Part shown: positions 13,005 through 25,400 of the stretch, piece by piece | Numbering within the stretch: the first letter of the stretch is position 1 | How the letters are laid out: each line of letters starts with the position of its first letter | From: Aptenodytes patagonicus | Lineage: Eukaryota > Chordata > Aves > Sphenisciformes > Spheniscidae | NCBI RefSeq assembly: GCF_965638725.1 | Contig: NW_027472018.1 | Span: 124,001 to 188,000, forward strand | Length of the DNA: 64,000 bases | Direction of reading: 5' to 3' | The notes under the pieces: generated by a model | The model's database searches: none | Seen by the model: the letters and a program-made list of their open reading frames with translations, nothing else | What the model was told of the DNA's origin: nothing | Translations under genes and position numbers: made by a program

Positions 13005-13892
13005 TCAATGTCCAAATGGAGATCAGTATCAAGTGGTGTCCCTCAGGGGTCCATATTGGGACCAGTGCTGTTCAATATCTTTATTAATGACATAGATAGT
13101 GGGATTGAGTGCACCCTCAGCATGTTTGCAGATGACATCAAGCCAAGTGGTGCAGTTGATAGGCTAGAGGTAAGGGATGCCATCCAGAGGGACCCTGAGA
13201 GGCTGGAGGAGTGGGCCCATGTGAACCTCATGAAGTTCAACAAGGCCAAGTGCAAGGTCCTGCACGTGGGTCAGGGCAATCACCAGTAACAGTACAGGCT
13301 GGGGATGGATGGATTGAGAGCAGCTCTGCGGAGAAGGGCTTGGGGATATCGGTAGATGAAAAGCTGGACATGAGCCGGCAATGTGTGCTTGCAGCCCAGA
13401 AAGCCAATTGTTTCCTGGGCTGCACCAAAAGAAGCACGGCCAGCAGGTTGAAGGAGGGGATTCTTCCTCTCTCCTCTGCTCTCCTGAGACCCCACCTGGG
13501 TCCAGCTCTGGGGTCCACAGTACAAGAAAGACATGGACCTGTTACGAGCAGGTCCAGAGGAGGGCCGTGAAAATTATCAGAGGGCTGAAACACCTCTCCT
13601 ATGAAGAAAAGATGAGACTTGAGGTTGTTCAGCCTGGAGAACAGAAGGCTCCGGGGAGACCTTATTGCAGCCTTTCAATACTTAAAGGGGGCTTATAAGA
13701 AAGATGGGAACAGACTTTTTACCACGGCCTGTAGTGATAGGTCAAGGGGCAACAGTTTTAAACTGAAAGGGGGAAGGTTTAGACTGGACATAAGGAAGAC
13801 ATTTTTTACAATGAGGGTGGTGAGACACTGGAACAGGACTAGATGATCTTTGAAGGTCCCTTCCAACCCAAACCATTCTACCATTCTATGAA
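13005..13892 (+). mobile_element. CR1 LINE 3' fragment with internal deletion
   Basis: This plus-strand CR1 starts in the RT block [20 protein letters not shown] and includes FADD. It is then broken by frameshifts at about 13285 and 13600. It ends ccattctaccattctatga at 13892. After gacactggaacaggact the sequence jumps directly to agatgatctttgaaggtccc. The roughly 120-bp stretch normally between them in CR1 is missing, so this copy has an internal deletion near 13842. It is a different subfamily from the 11407 copy. Confidence 0.92.
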
Positions 13893-16800
13893 CCAGACAC
13901 TGAATGAGCTTTGTACTTTCTCCTGCAACTACTTGTATTAGCAACTGTCCACATAGAGTCTGATCAGCATACCAGCCAGCTCAGTTACTATGTGGTTATC
14001 CCTATGATCTCAAAGAAGAAAAAAAAAAAAAAAAAGAATAAAAAACCTTAAGTAACCTTGCAGTATGTCCTTTCTCTACCATGGAAATGGAAAGCTTTAA
14101 AAAAATTATCTACAAGTAACATTTAAAAATCATTCCTCACTGACCTAACAGCTGCAAACACAGCTCTTGCTCTCCATCTAGACATCACCTTTTAACTGTA
14201 CATTCTGCAGTTGCCATGAATCATACGTATTTTGCCAGGGGAAAATGACTGGTTTAAATCTTTAAAAATAATGAATTTATAGATTTTGAATGTTATGCCT
14301 TATTAGGCCTTGCAATTTCACCAAATGAGGTCCAATTTCTTTCACATCATCAAAAGCACATTTGCAAATCAAAGGCCACATGCTTATCAAAAGTTAAGTT
14401 TGTACGATTTCCCACTTCAGTGCAATAGCTATGCCTATAAATTGAAAAATACAGGATTGGTAAATTGTATTTTCTTCTCTGCAGTTTAGGATCTTGAAAG
14501 GAGCTGAACTGCCTTTAAACAAATTATTTTTAAAATTCATTCACAGGCAGAGAATAAGTGTGCCAAATTTCAGGGTAAAAAGAAAAAGATACAATGTTGA
14601 TTAGACTCTGAAACTGACATTCTTAGAGCAGGCAAATTCTTCAGTCTAGCTACGGGCTCCATTTAAGCTATGGTGATAGTTATATTCAAACAGAAACGCT
14701 TCTATCCCTAGCTTTGGACAACTACCATAGATAAACACAGACATCATCATTATGATAAGAGTACAAAATAGTAAAGGCTATTGGACTATCAAAGGCCATA
14801 AAGCAAAGGACAGGAAGTTTGTCTCTCAAACACTGGAACCAATAAAGAGTTTTTAAAAAAATGGAAGGAAGATCAAAACAGCTTTCCATAAAATTCATGG
14901 GACCCTTGTCCAGCATTGAGGTGCCAGTGCTATCAGTATATCCAGGTACAAGAATGACCATATCACTGTTACTTTCATGTTGACTCAGGGAATATCAGAA
15001 ACATTTGACAAGGGCATCTCAGGCTGTCAATTAATGAAAATCAGACATACCTCACTTGATGACCTCTGAGTAACATTTCCTGAACAAGACCTACTAGCCA
15101 CTGTCTACATTACGAAAGCATTATGGAGAACACAGGAATAACTCTGTGAGCTGGAAGAAAAAGCATGCAAGTTGTAGTTATTTGCTTGTTTCTATGTGCT
15201 TAGGACACTTCTGTATAAATGAAAAACCTGGATAACTCCTGTGGTGTAATACCAGAACTCTTAATCCTTTACATTTTAAATTAAGAACCATTCAATTCCT
15301 CCAACTGCACCTTTCCAGAAAAGCTAAGTTCCTGGAAAGCTATTCAATTCAAGGGGAGACCAGCAACTTCCAGGTGTCAGCCCAGGCACTCTGGACACCA
15401 CCGTGGCAATACCGCACTGGAAGAGGAACGAGCTCCAAGTGATTAAGAGTACTGAAGGTTACAGTTAACACCTTACCTTCAAGAAGCTAAAGGAGTTTTA
15501 ATACATAAGCTCTTCTGATTCCAGCGAGGGTTGTGGACTCTCGGCAGGAATATACATTAGCAGGTATATTCCGCATTAACTTTAACATCAATGGGTTCTT
15601 AACAAGTTAGTCAGCATAGAGAACATGGCATGTGATAGTTACAGAACAGGAAGAAATGGAGCGGGGTGTCAGAACTGAAAAGGGAAGAAACCTTCCTAGA
15701 TGTCAACTGAAAAAGTCTTTTGCCACATTTGCTGCCTGGCATTCAGTGGTCATCTTGAACCCAACACCATCCATAAGTGCAAACACAAGTAAAAAAATCA
15801 CAAAAGCATTTCCTGCTTAGCAGGTTATTATTCTCATTGTCTTTACTTCCAACTTCTTTTGCCAAGCGTCTGCAGTCACCCCCTTTTTGTCTGGTCTCTC
15901 CCTCTGCCAAATAGCTCTCATCCATACCTCAGTCTTCTATGATTTGGAACCTGAATGAGGAGAAATACCAAACTGCCTTTCTAAAAGACATACCTGTGCT
16001 CAGCAACAGCTGCAAGCTGGATACAGGTACCCACTACCTTTAGGAAATGTCAAAGTGAATGGTCCTATAGTCCTCCCTGGACTCAGAATTCAAGAGAACA
16101 TTCAACTCAACAGAAAAGGACAGAACAGTGACAGAAAACATAATCACAGAAAAGTCAATCACAGAAAACTGGAACAACTCCTTCCAATGAAGATAACTTA
16201 ACACTGAAACAGCAGACCTAAGAACTTGGGGGATTTTCTAACATTGTTTACTCCAAATTGCTGACTCCATAATTAGATGACTGCAAAACTTAAAAGGTAT
16301 GCGGAAGAAAAAAAAAAAGATTCAGCATTTGCCTCATTTTTCTATTCCTTTTCCACATATCCATTACTAGTCAGAGACAGGACACTTTGGTCTGACTCAG
16401 CGCAACACAGTTCTTAAATTCATGTTAGTTATGATTGGTAGACTAGTACTGGTATCTCTCTGTAACAAACTTTCCCTAGCTCAGCCACAAGCAAAAAGCC
16501 AGAGGTAGAAGGCACTGGGCAAAGTTCATAACTGTGCTGCAGCAGGCTAAGCAATATGGTTGTTAAAGGGCCAAATCAGATGACAATAATAAGTTTAATG
16601 TGTCTTAAAATAAAAAAAAAAAGTATAACCTAGGCTATTTATTTCCAATACAAAATAGAATGCATTTTTTTACCAGACAATTTAAGCTACCAGTGAAGTG
16701 ACCTACGCAGGCTGTAAAAGGTGAAAAGACACTGATCCAGTGGTGGGAAAAACAAAGTCCCTTACAGCCATACTGTGTACTGACCGGGAAAAAAGATAGA

Positions 16801-17964
16801 TAGATACAGGTGGATATTCACCAGTGGAAGCAACAAGAAGAATGGACCTAATGGTAGAAAATAAAGACCTGAGTGGCAGATTTGAGTACCTCATCATGGA
16901 CATGACCAATGCATATCCAACAACAGCAGGTACTGGAGAAGTCTACCAGCTGGGAAGAGCTAACCATGCTAATTTAAACCTGCCGTGAAAAACATGGTAA
17001 CCCTACAAATCAATAACCAACTGATAAGCACTGATCACATTTACTTGTAGCTAATGGAGTAATGAATTACCACAAAGAATACCTGCTACTACTACTCCTC
17101 TTCATTCTTTCCTCTATTAGGCCTGCTCTTAGCAACTGCATCCTCTAACGTTATTCACTCTGAGCCAGTCTACCCTGTCTAATCAGCACCCTCCCTGCCA
17201 GCACTAGCAGAAACTATCACAGAAGTAGTTGGCTAGTAAAAGGACCAGCTTAGGTCAATAGCAGCAAGCAGGCAGTTCAGGACTTATTTCACAAAATAAC
17301 ATTTCCCATATGTCCAAAGGCAAACATTTTCCAGTCCCAATACAAGTAACAGACATATTCTTCCCACCTAGAACAGGTCATTTTTCAAAGGGCTAAAACC
17401 TACCTGTACCAGACTAGGTAGCTGATGAACACCCGGAGTCACATGTGTATAGACCAAGAAGAAGCAGGAAACTTATCCAACAGGATGGGGCAGGAGACCA
17501 GATATTATGTCATGATGAATTAGCAGCAGATATTCTCATTGACCTGAAGCAGGAACAGCTCTAAGACAGCAGGCCGAGGATGCATTTGGATCCAGCTCTG
17601 AAAAGAGAAAGTACATACTGAGTGAGAGGGAAGTAATATACAATATAAATAAAATTTCCTAGAACAGCACCAACTCATGTGACACTTCATAAGCAACACA
17701 ACTGAAAAAAAAAAAAAAAGAGGGAAAAAGCAAGAAAGAAAAGATGCAACTGACATAGTGATTAGGGACTTCTCTGCAGACAACTGCACACAGATGCATG
17801 TCCATGTTGCCAAAACAGTACTTTTGCCCAGGGACTAGGCCATCCTTACAGGCTATTCAACTTACAGATGGGAGCCAGCTTGTATTTGAGGAGATTGGAG
17901 AAAATATGAAGAAAATACAACACTTGCCTATAACCTGTCAACATGTTGAGGCATGCTCTAATAA
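13893..17964. other. Intergenic, no gene seen
   Basis: About 4 kb of AT-rich DNA with a poly(A) run near 14017-14035 and other short A runs. No frame shows recognisable domains. Confidence 0.45.
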
Positions 17965-18110
17965 GAACCATAGGGTGGTTAAGATTGGAAGGGATCCCTG
18001 GAATTTGCCTGGCCTAACCAAGAAGCAAGGGTATCTTCTTACACAGATGTTCTCAGTTATGTTTCTGCCATCAGACATCTCTGGTGACCCTTGGGAAAGC
18101 AGGCCAGTTT
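17965..18110 (-). mobile_element. Degenerate CR1 3' end (tentative)
   Basis: The phrase catagggtggttaagattgg followed by aagggatccctgg resembles the minus strand of the CR1 3' end (normally agaatggtttgggttggaagg). The rest is too diverged to follow. Confidence 0.5.
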
Positions 18111-19795
18111 GGAACTTTAACCAAGTCAACTTGCTTTCATTCTTAAAAAATCAAATCCTTAAAGGTTATTGGCATACTCTAGCATTTCAGCAGGCATTGT
18201 CAGCTGTCCTGATGGCGAGTGTTGCAGACTGGGAGAACTAATGATCCCACAGATTTACGGTATAGTCAAGCAGCTTCGGTGTCTGCATATCCATGATAGG
18301 TCCCAGAGAAGATGAGCCAGGGTAAGAAGGAAAGGGAGCTGCTCCTTGGGAAGAGCTGAGCCAGCTGCACCTGTGTATACAAAGACAGCTCTCTACTGTA
18401 GTTGATGAAGAAAAGAAGCATTACAGCAGAACAGATGTGAACACCAGCACTCACAGCATTCACAGGTGTAAGCTCATACCTAGTCATGCAGTTAGAAGCA
18501 ACTGCTCAAAGAATGGATAGACAAGAAAGGGAAATATGAGCATCACAGTGCCAGCCTAGGCAGTGCTGGTCAGCACAAGAGCAGACAACTGCATCAGAGA
18601 CAGTAACAAGGCTCTCAGTCCAGTAGGGTCAAAACAAGGGAAGAACAAAGGGCAGAAAGAAGATCATGGTGAACTGTGCTAAAATAGAGCTGAAGTCAAG
18701 GAAGGATAGAGTCTGGGAAAGCAGTGGCTGAGGCAGAACACAGCAATGGAGGCAGCGCAAGTGAGAAGGGCTGGGCCAGGAGAGCGCATAAGGTACAGAA
18801 AGGAACATCACTGCAGCACTGTGGAAAAGGAGGCAACCAAAGGCTGACAGTGTTGGGAATCTCACCCTCACCCTGCCTTAGAGGCAAGGCCAGGCTGGGA
18901 GTTTCTTCCTCACAGACAGAGGGTGGAGGATTCTGCCAGGGAAGAAGGGATGGTTTCTCATGGTGGTGTCCCCACGGTAAACAGTAGGTTGTTGATTGCT
19001 CCTGAGGCAGCACCAAGGAACTGGTTATTTTCAGGAGCTGCAGGGCTCCCCTGGATGGGCAGTAGTATGGTGCCAGTCTCTCCAAGATGGGTAGTGCTGA
19101 CAGCACTAGGCAAGGATACTGCACAAATGCACCCCCAGATCATGCTAACTGGTGAGTGACCTTGCTTTCTCCTCAGTCCCCCATTTAATTTCTACCTCCG
19201 TCTTTCCCAGCAGCAACTTGCACACAGGGTCCCTCCACAGGCCATGCTGATAAAGGAAACAGGAGAGTTCAGGCCCCAGGGAACAGGAAGGAGGCAGGGA
19301 GCAGCAATCTCCATCAGCAAGCTCCTGGCGCCGAAGTGAGATGGTTTGCCTGTATGGGAAAGTCAAGAAGATCTTCTGGAAGGCCATACAGAGCATTAGC
19401 CTCCGACAGATACGGATCAGTTTGTCCTGAGAGAGTATCTGGGACTATGTATCTCCCTCTGAAAACAGAGCTGAAGGGCACCTTAGAGGCAGCAAGACGA
19501 ATACTCTCTCTCAAAAGGTGCTGTCTCCTGCATGAAGGTTGGTTGTTCCTGGAGCACTGGAGACAGCTGTCAGTTAGTTGGAGGACAGCACTGGGGTGTG
19601 GAGTGTCTCCAGGGACAGGCTGTTAAGAAGATCATGCTAGGGCAGGCTGAGCGATTCCAGATAAGTGCTGGTGTCTCCCCTGAGAAAGTCAGTCCCTGCT
19701 GAGGGAAAGCCTCCCGAGGGAGCCTGCAGTCCACATTTGGGAGTGGTAAATGAGTATTGGGCTTCCCCTCTCTGCCTGCCTCTCCAAGCCAGCTG
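18111..19795. other. Flank of CpG island, no gene seen
   Basis: The sequence becomes progressively more GC-rich toward the island at 19.8 kb. Short purine-rich frames on both strands show no recognisable domain. Confidence 0.4.
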
Positions 19796-21640
19796 GGTCC
19801 CTGCGAGGCAGCAAACCCACCACAGCTCGGCCGAGGATGCGGGGGCATGCGCTGGGACAACCAGAGGGGGCCAGGTGAGCGGCTGCACCGGCGCAACGCC
19901 GAGCCCGAAGGGAAGAACGGAGAGAGCAGCGCGCCAGTCGTCGGGGTGTTCCAGCCCCCGGCGCCGCGGGGGAATCATGCGGCGGCAGCGGAGCGCCGCG
20001 GGCGGAAGGGGGCACCGCCGGGCGGCATACCGGCGGCGCGGGGTCTGCTGCCCGGACTCTGCCAGTCTCCCAGTCGGGCGTGCCCTGCAGGCAGCGCCGG
20101 GGCCGGAGCAGCGCCAGCGCCCGGGGGTGCCACTGGCGGGGGGCAGTGCCCGGGCGGAGGTGTCCCGCAGCCAGAGCTCCCGTAGGTGCCCTGGGCAGCG
20201 CCACAGCAAGGGCCGCCGCGGGGTCGAGCCGGACGGAAGCCCGGAGCGGGGGGCGGCGGGACACAGGGCAAGGCTCACCGTCCCGTCCATGCTCCTCCCC
20301 GCCGCGCTGCTCTCCCGCTCGCACCGGGGCCGCCGTCCCAGCGCCGGGCGCGGGGCGCCTGCGCGGCGCTGCGGTGAGCGGCGCAGGGACCGTCTGCAAA
20401 GTACGCCTCGCTCGCCGCCCGCGCAGGAGCGGCAGCGCGGTGCCGGAACGGGCTCCCCGCAGCGCCCTCGCCGCCGGGAGAGAGGGTCCCGGTGCGAGAG
20501 CGACCGCTACTGCAGCCCAGCCGCGCTCCGATCCCCTCCGTTTTAGCGCCGCTTCGGCGATGTGAGGACGGTGTAGCCGCGGTCCCTACGCCTGCTTCCC
20601 AGCCCTGCGGGGGCGGCGCGGCGTGGAGCTCCTCCCGTGGATGGGCGGGGGCGGCCCGAAGGGCTGAAAAGGTACGGGCGCTGCCCCTGCCACCTCTGGA
20701 CAGCTCTCTCTTGCCCGCCGGCGGCATCCATGGCAGCCTCGGGAGAGGGTTGGACAGGCTGCGGATCCGCCGCCACAGCGTCGCCGCCGCAGTCCGTTCC
20801 CGCCGCCACGGTCCCCCGCCCCCTGCCACCACCGAGCCCAGCCCCGGCGCCACAGCGCCTCTCGCCCGCCACAGCACCTCACTCGCTAAAGCGCCCCTCA
20901 CCCGCCACAGCGGCCCTCACCCACCAGAGCGCCCCTCACTCACCGCCGCCCCCCGCCGCCACATCACCCCTCCCCGCCACAGCGCTGCGACTCACCTCCA
21001 GAGCCCCCTGCGCCACTCCAGCGCCCCTCAGCCGCCGCCAGAGCACCCCTTACTATCACTGCTGCCTCAACCCGCCGCCACAGCCCCCCGCCTCCGGAGT
21101 GCCCCGCACTCGCCAAAGCGCCCCCCCGCCGCCACAGCGGCTCTCACCCGCCACAGCGCCCTCCTGCTGCCAGAGCGCCCCTCACTCACCACCGCCCCCT
21201 GTCGCCACAGCGGCTCTCACCCGCCGCCATAGCCCCCACGCGCACCACAGCGCCTCCGCCCGCCGCCATCCGGCCCGGCAGCGGCCCCGGCCCCGGCCTC
21301 GCTCTGTCCAGCCCTGGTGGTCAGGCAGGTCGGGCTCCGCCAGAGAGCCCACGCCCAGGACGCCCTTGGGCCGTAGCGACCGGCCACGGCCCATCTGGTG
21401 GCGGTGCCGGTAGCGGCCTGCCCCGCCCACCCATCCCGCGGACCCACCTGACGGCAGGGCTGGTGCCGGCACCGTGAAGGTGGCGCCGGGAGGGCGCGTG
21501 CTGCTCCCGGGGCAGTGCCGGGGAGCCGCCCGGCTGGCAGCAGAACTCGAGGGCACATTCGGAGAGCGTTTTCGCCCGGTGCCGAGCGAGGGTGGCACAC
21601 GCTGCCGCGGGGCACTGCGAGGGCAAGGATTTACCAAGAC
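19796..21640. promoter_or_regulatory. Orphan CpG island
   Basis: About 1.8 kb of very GC-rich, CpG-dense DNA. This is the normal composition of a vertebrate promoter island, here without a recognised gene. Both strands are open over long distances only because stop codons are rare at this composition; the proline-, alanine- and arginine-rich translations show no domain. A strong splice donor, ctgaaaag|gtacgg, lies on the plus strand at 20671. It could end a noncoding first exon running rightward. No downstream coding exon was recognised up to 29 kb. The island may serve a long noncoding RNA or a gene whose exons lie outside the window. Confidence 0.7.
20846..21270. repeat. Degenerate C-rich minisatellite in CpG island
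   Basis: Many imperfect copies of a unit of about 20 bp, roughly ccgccacagcgcccctcacc, run through this stretch with spacing variation and point changes. The plus strand is strongly C-rich and G-poor in places, so the minus strand is G-rich and could form G-quadruplexes. The repeat accounts for the long low-complexity frames across it. Confidence 0.75.
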
Positions 21641-24336
21641 TCAATGAGAATTTCGGTGGTGATGTGAACAACAATAACCCGTGTATCGGGAGTGAACGTG
21701 GGGGGGGAAAAGCTTTGAAGCATGTATGAAATTTCAAATTCAAAACTGGCCTGTTCCAAGAGTTGTTATTATCCTATATTTGCATACTTTTTTGCACACC
21801 TTTTTCTTAAGGAGCTAGTAACTCCTGGGAGGATGAGGATACTGGGTTTGGTGGACCGTGGGTCTGTTATACTGTGCCAATTGTAATGGGAAAAGGAAAA
21901 TTATTTTGTTAATATCCAGTGGAAGATATTTATGAAGTACACTTTCAAAGAATAATTTGAAGAAGCACTGAAGAGAGTCTGACTTAAGTTGAAAAAGCAC
22001 TGCAAACAATGAGGGATGAGGAGGGGATCCTCATGTGTATAGGATGAGCACTAAAAGTGAGTAATTTTGAGTGATGCTCCAAGGAGCTGTGAGAAAGGGG
22101 TGAAAGGAAACAACTCAGTTTAAAAGGAGTATCAGATGAGCAGAAGCCAAACAATTCTGCCAACTCCAAGTGTTCAAAAACGGTCTAAGTTTAAAAGCTG
22201 AAATAAAATCTTTTAAAGATTATGAGGTGGATTTATGTCTCACTGGGTATTTTTAAATGGGGGCTATATATTTATGTGCCTTCAGCTTCTTCAGTCTGCA
22301 TTTTTCATGTGTGTCACATTTTCAAGCTTTTTGCTACAGCTATTTGCACTAGAAAAACACTGTTGTAAATGGAAAATGAGTTTTTGTGTTACCTGTAATC
22401 CGGAAACCGCCACCTTTGAGCATCCTGGAAGAAATGGTTTAGCGTGCATGTTGAGAAGATAATGTAAGTAAGTGCTAGGTACATCCAGGAAAGACAATCT
22501 GAAAGAGGAATGCAAGAGAGGGTGACTATCTTGGCTAAGGTACATGATTCATGAGGGGCAAGCCCCGAGATATCGTTGCAAGAAAGGACCTTGTGTCAGG
22601 CTAGGACTCCTGGCGGGAGACTAAGCTAGCAGCCTGCACACATTTTGCAGTACTGTAAAGTATGTTTCATGATGGATGTGTGACAAGGTAATACTTAAGG
22701 CCAAATAGGAGAGAGCAAGTTCCTCAGAAAAGAAGTCTTCATGGTGAAGTTAAGAATGGAGGAGTCTGCTAAGCAAGAATACCCTGCTTTTGCAGCAGAA
22801 ATGTGCACCTGTTGATGAGATTACATCGTCCTCTCTATCTTGTCATCTGATCTGACCAGCAGGAACTCAAAAACTTCTCTGTGGAGCAGCCTAGACCATC
22901 TCCAAGTGATTGGCTTGCACTCTCCAGAATCTTAGCAATTGGCTGTGAACCGCTTTGGAGTGAGAAAATTCAGCATCCTGTCAGCTGTGAGATAAGTGCA
23001 GCCATCCTCGGGACTGCACAGACACAACTGAACTGCTTAGCACTGCAAAGGGAGGAGAGGGGGAAACCACCCCATGCAGGTTGCCCAGATGAGATAGGCT
23101 GCACATCCCCCTCGCATGGGAGAGGCACATAATTTATATTCCAGTCTTGGAGAAGATTGATGGACACCATGATCACACACAATATCTGAGTTCACAACAT
23201 CTGTTTGTTTTTTTTTTTAAGTATACCTTTTAGTTAGGGATAGAGTGGCAGCTCCTTCATAGGTAAGAAGATGGTGAGTGTATTTTCACCTGTTCCTTGG
23301 AGTTAAAAATGCAGGGACAAAAGCTTTCTGTGTTTGTAACATACACTGAACATTTTTCTCTGGGATCAGCAAAGACTATCCCAACAGGATAAATAAGCCT
23401 GTCTAGGACATCCAATGGAACAAGTTACCCATATCACAACTGAAAACAAGGAAGAAAAATATCCAAGGACACGGAGCCCAAAGAAAGTGAAGTACACACA
23501 AAAGTACACGCACCTGGAGCATGACAGGGTAAGCACAGCTGAAGGCACAACAGACACTTAATGAGGGTAGGCATTTTCTCAGTTTTACAAGGTCAAAGAT
23601 GACAATCATGGTGATTTGTCTTCCTGGCCAATCCATGACCCCATTGTAGTCCATGAATATCTGTATCATGATCCTCACACAGTTTATAATTTCTGGCTGA
23701 ACTGAAGTGTGTCCTTGAAAAAGATCTAGTCCTTTTTTGCAGATAATGACACAAAATGGTGGTACAGAGTCAAATCATAAGTACACCTGACTCATTTACC
23801 CTGTTCCTGACAGTGGCCAACACTGAATGCCTAGAAAAGACCATAAAAATACGGTGATACCTCCCTGAATGCTTTCCTAGCTCATAGAGATTTGTGATTC
23901 AGAGACCTACTGTGACAGAGGCGTTGGCTTTGTGTTTAATAGCCTTTGATGGATTTCTCTTTTGCAACTTTCATCCACTATATATTCACAATCATTAAAT
24001 TTAAGGTCATGAAGGACCATTAATTCTGCCCACTTACATATGACAAGTAATTTCACATGGGCCTCCAATGATCTCTGTTACACAAACCAAGTAAACTAAC
24101 ATACTGGAAAAGCTACCACGCTGTAATTTCACTAGCTAATCACTTTCATCACTAAAAGCATATGCCTATTTTCAGTTGGAATTATCTGTTGCAGTTTAAA
24201 GCTGTTAGTTTTGGTGTTGCTGTTGTTGTGCCTTACCCTTAGACAATTAAAAACCTCTTTAGTATCCAGCATTTTTACTCAGTAAATGTATTTATACACT
24301 CTAATCAGATCACCTCACAACCTTCTAAGTAATAGT
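21641..24336. other. Intergenic, no gene seen
   Basis: Ordinary AT-rich DNA to the right of the CpG island. No frame carries a recognisable domain. Confidence 0.4.
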
Positions 24337-24640
24337 TCATAGAATCATAGAATTATAGAATGGTTTGGGTTGGAAGGGACCTTTAAAGGTCATCTAGTCC
24401 AACCACCCTGCAACAAGCAGGGACATCTTCAACTAGATCAGGTTGCTCAGAGCCCCGTGCAGCGTGACCTTGAATGTTTTCAGGGATGGGGCATCTACCA
24501 CCTCTCTGGGCAATCTGGTCCAGTGTTTCACCACCCTCATCATAAAAAATGTCTTCCTTATATCTAGTCTGAATCTACCCTCTTTTAGTTTAAAACCATT
24601 AAAACTGGTTTAAAGCCGTTACCCCTCATCTGATTGCTAC
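24337..24640 (-). mobile_element. CR1 LINE 3' end
   Basis: Minus-orientation CR1 3' end. It starts with catagaatcatagaattata, then tggtttgggttggaaggg and gtcatctagtccaaccaccc. It runs through the CR1 3' UTR and into the last RT residues (gtcttccttatatctagtct). The homology fades at about 24640. No open frame. Confidence 0.9.
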
Positions 24641-24984
24641 AGGAGTTCTGCATTTCTCATTGTAAAATATTTCTTCCAATCTTCAGCTAAATTTTGTGAA
24701 CCTCTTGTACATTCTTTTTTTTTCTCTCTGTTCCTTTCAAGCCTTAAAAAAAGGGCTATGCCACCAGGGGCCTTATTGCTGTCTCACATCAACAGCATCT
24801 GTTTCCCCCAGATTGTCTACCTGTATAGATCTGTTATATCATGTCTTAATCTTAAGTTGTAAACTTTACATGGCTGGGATAGCTCTGTATTTTAGTGTCT
24901 AAAATAGTGGGTCCTGGTCAAATTAAGCTGCTTGCACATTAATACAGTCAATTTTTCTCCAGACTTAGCTTTTTTTTTTTTTTT

Positions 24985-25400
24985 TAATACAGTCCTCTTT
25001 GGAGGAGTGACATGCCTTCATTTTCCCCAAGCACATAAGTTTGCACTTGACTGCTTTAAGACAAAATCTATTTGAATAGCCTTACTCTGCTACACGCTCT
25101 TCTCTGTTGTCATCCTATCTTTATGACTGTTTTTTGCAGTACTCATTTTTTACACCATCTGCAGATTTTATTGGTAGAGATCTTACATTTGCTTCCAAAT
25201 CATCAATTAAGTGTCAAACAACACTGGCTGGAGAACTGTCCCCCTAGGACCTAAGTAGAAGTGCCCAAATCCAAAAATTGGCTCTTATTTGATATGCCAA
25301 CCAGTTCTTAACTCACATGATTTGTTTGCTGCTGTATAACTTTCTGTTTAATAGTTAAAGCATTGCATTAAATCAAATGGATTTTCAGGTCTGTAATGGC
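24985..25400 (-). mobile_element. Ancient CR1/L3-like relic (tentative)
   Basis: Phrases such as accatctgcagattttattg, aatcatcaattaagtgtcaa and gatatgccaaccagttctta match the pattern of an old amniote CR1/L3-type reverse transcriptase remnant on the minus strand. That remnant encodes the 'FADDTK' and 'NDL' neighbourhood. It is heavily mutated, and the ends are approximate. Confidence 0.45.

Noticed and set aside
19637-21637. Several frames over 200 codons on both strands
   Set aside because: They lie in a CpG island where stop codons are rare. The residues are proline/alanine/arginine-rich, all frames are open at once, and part is a tandem repeat.
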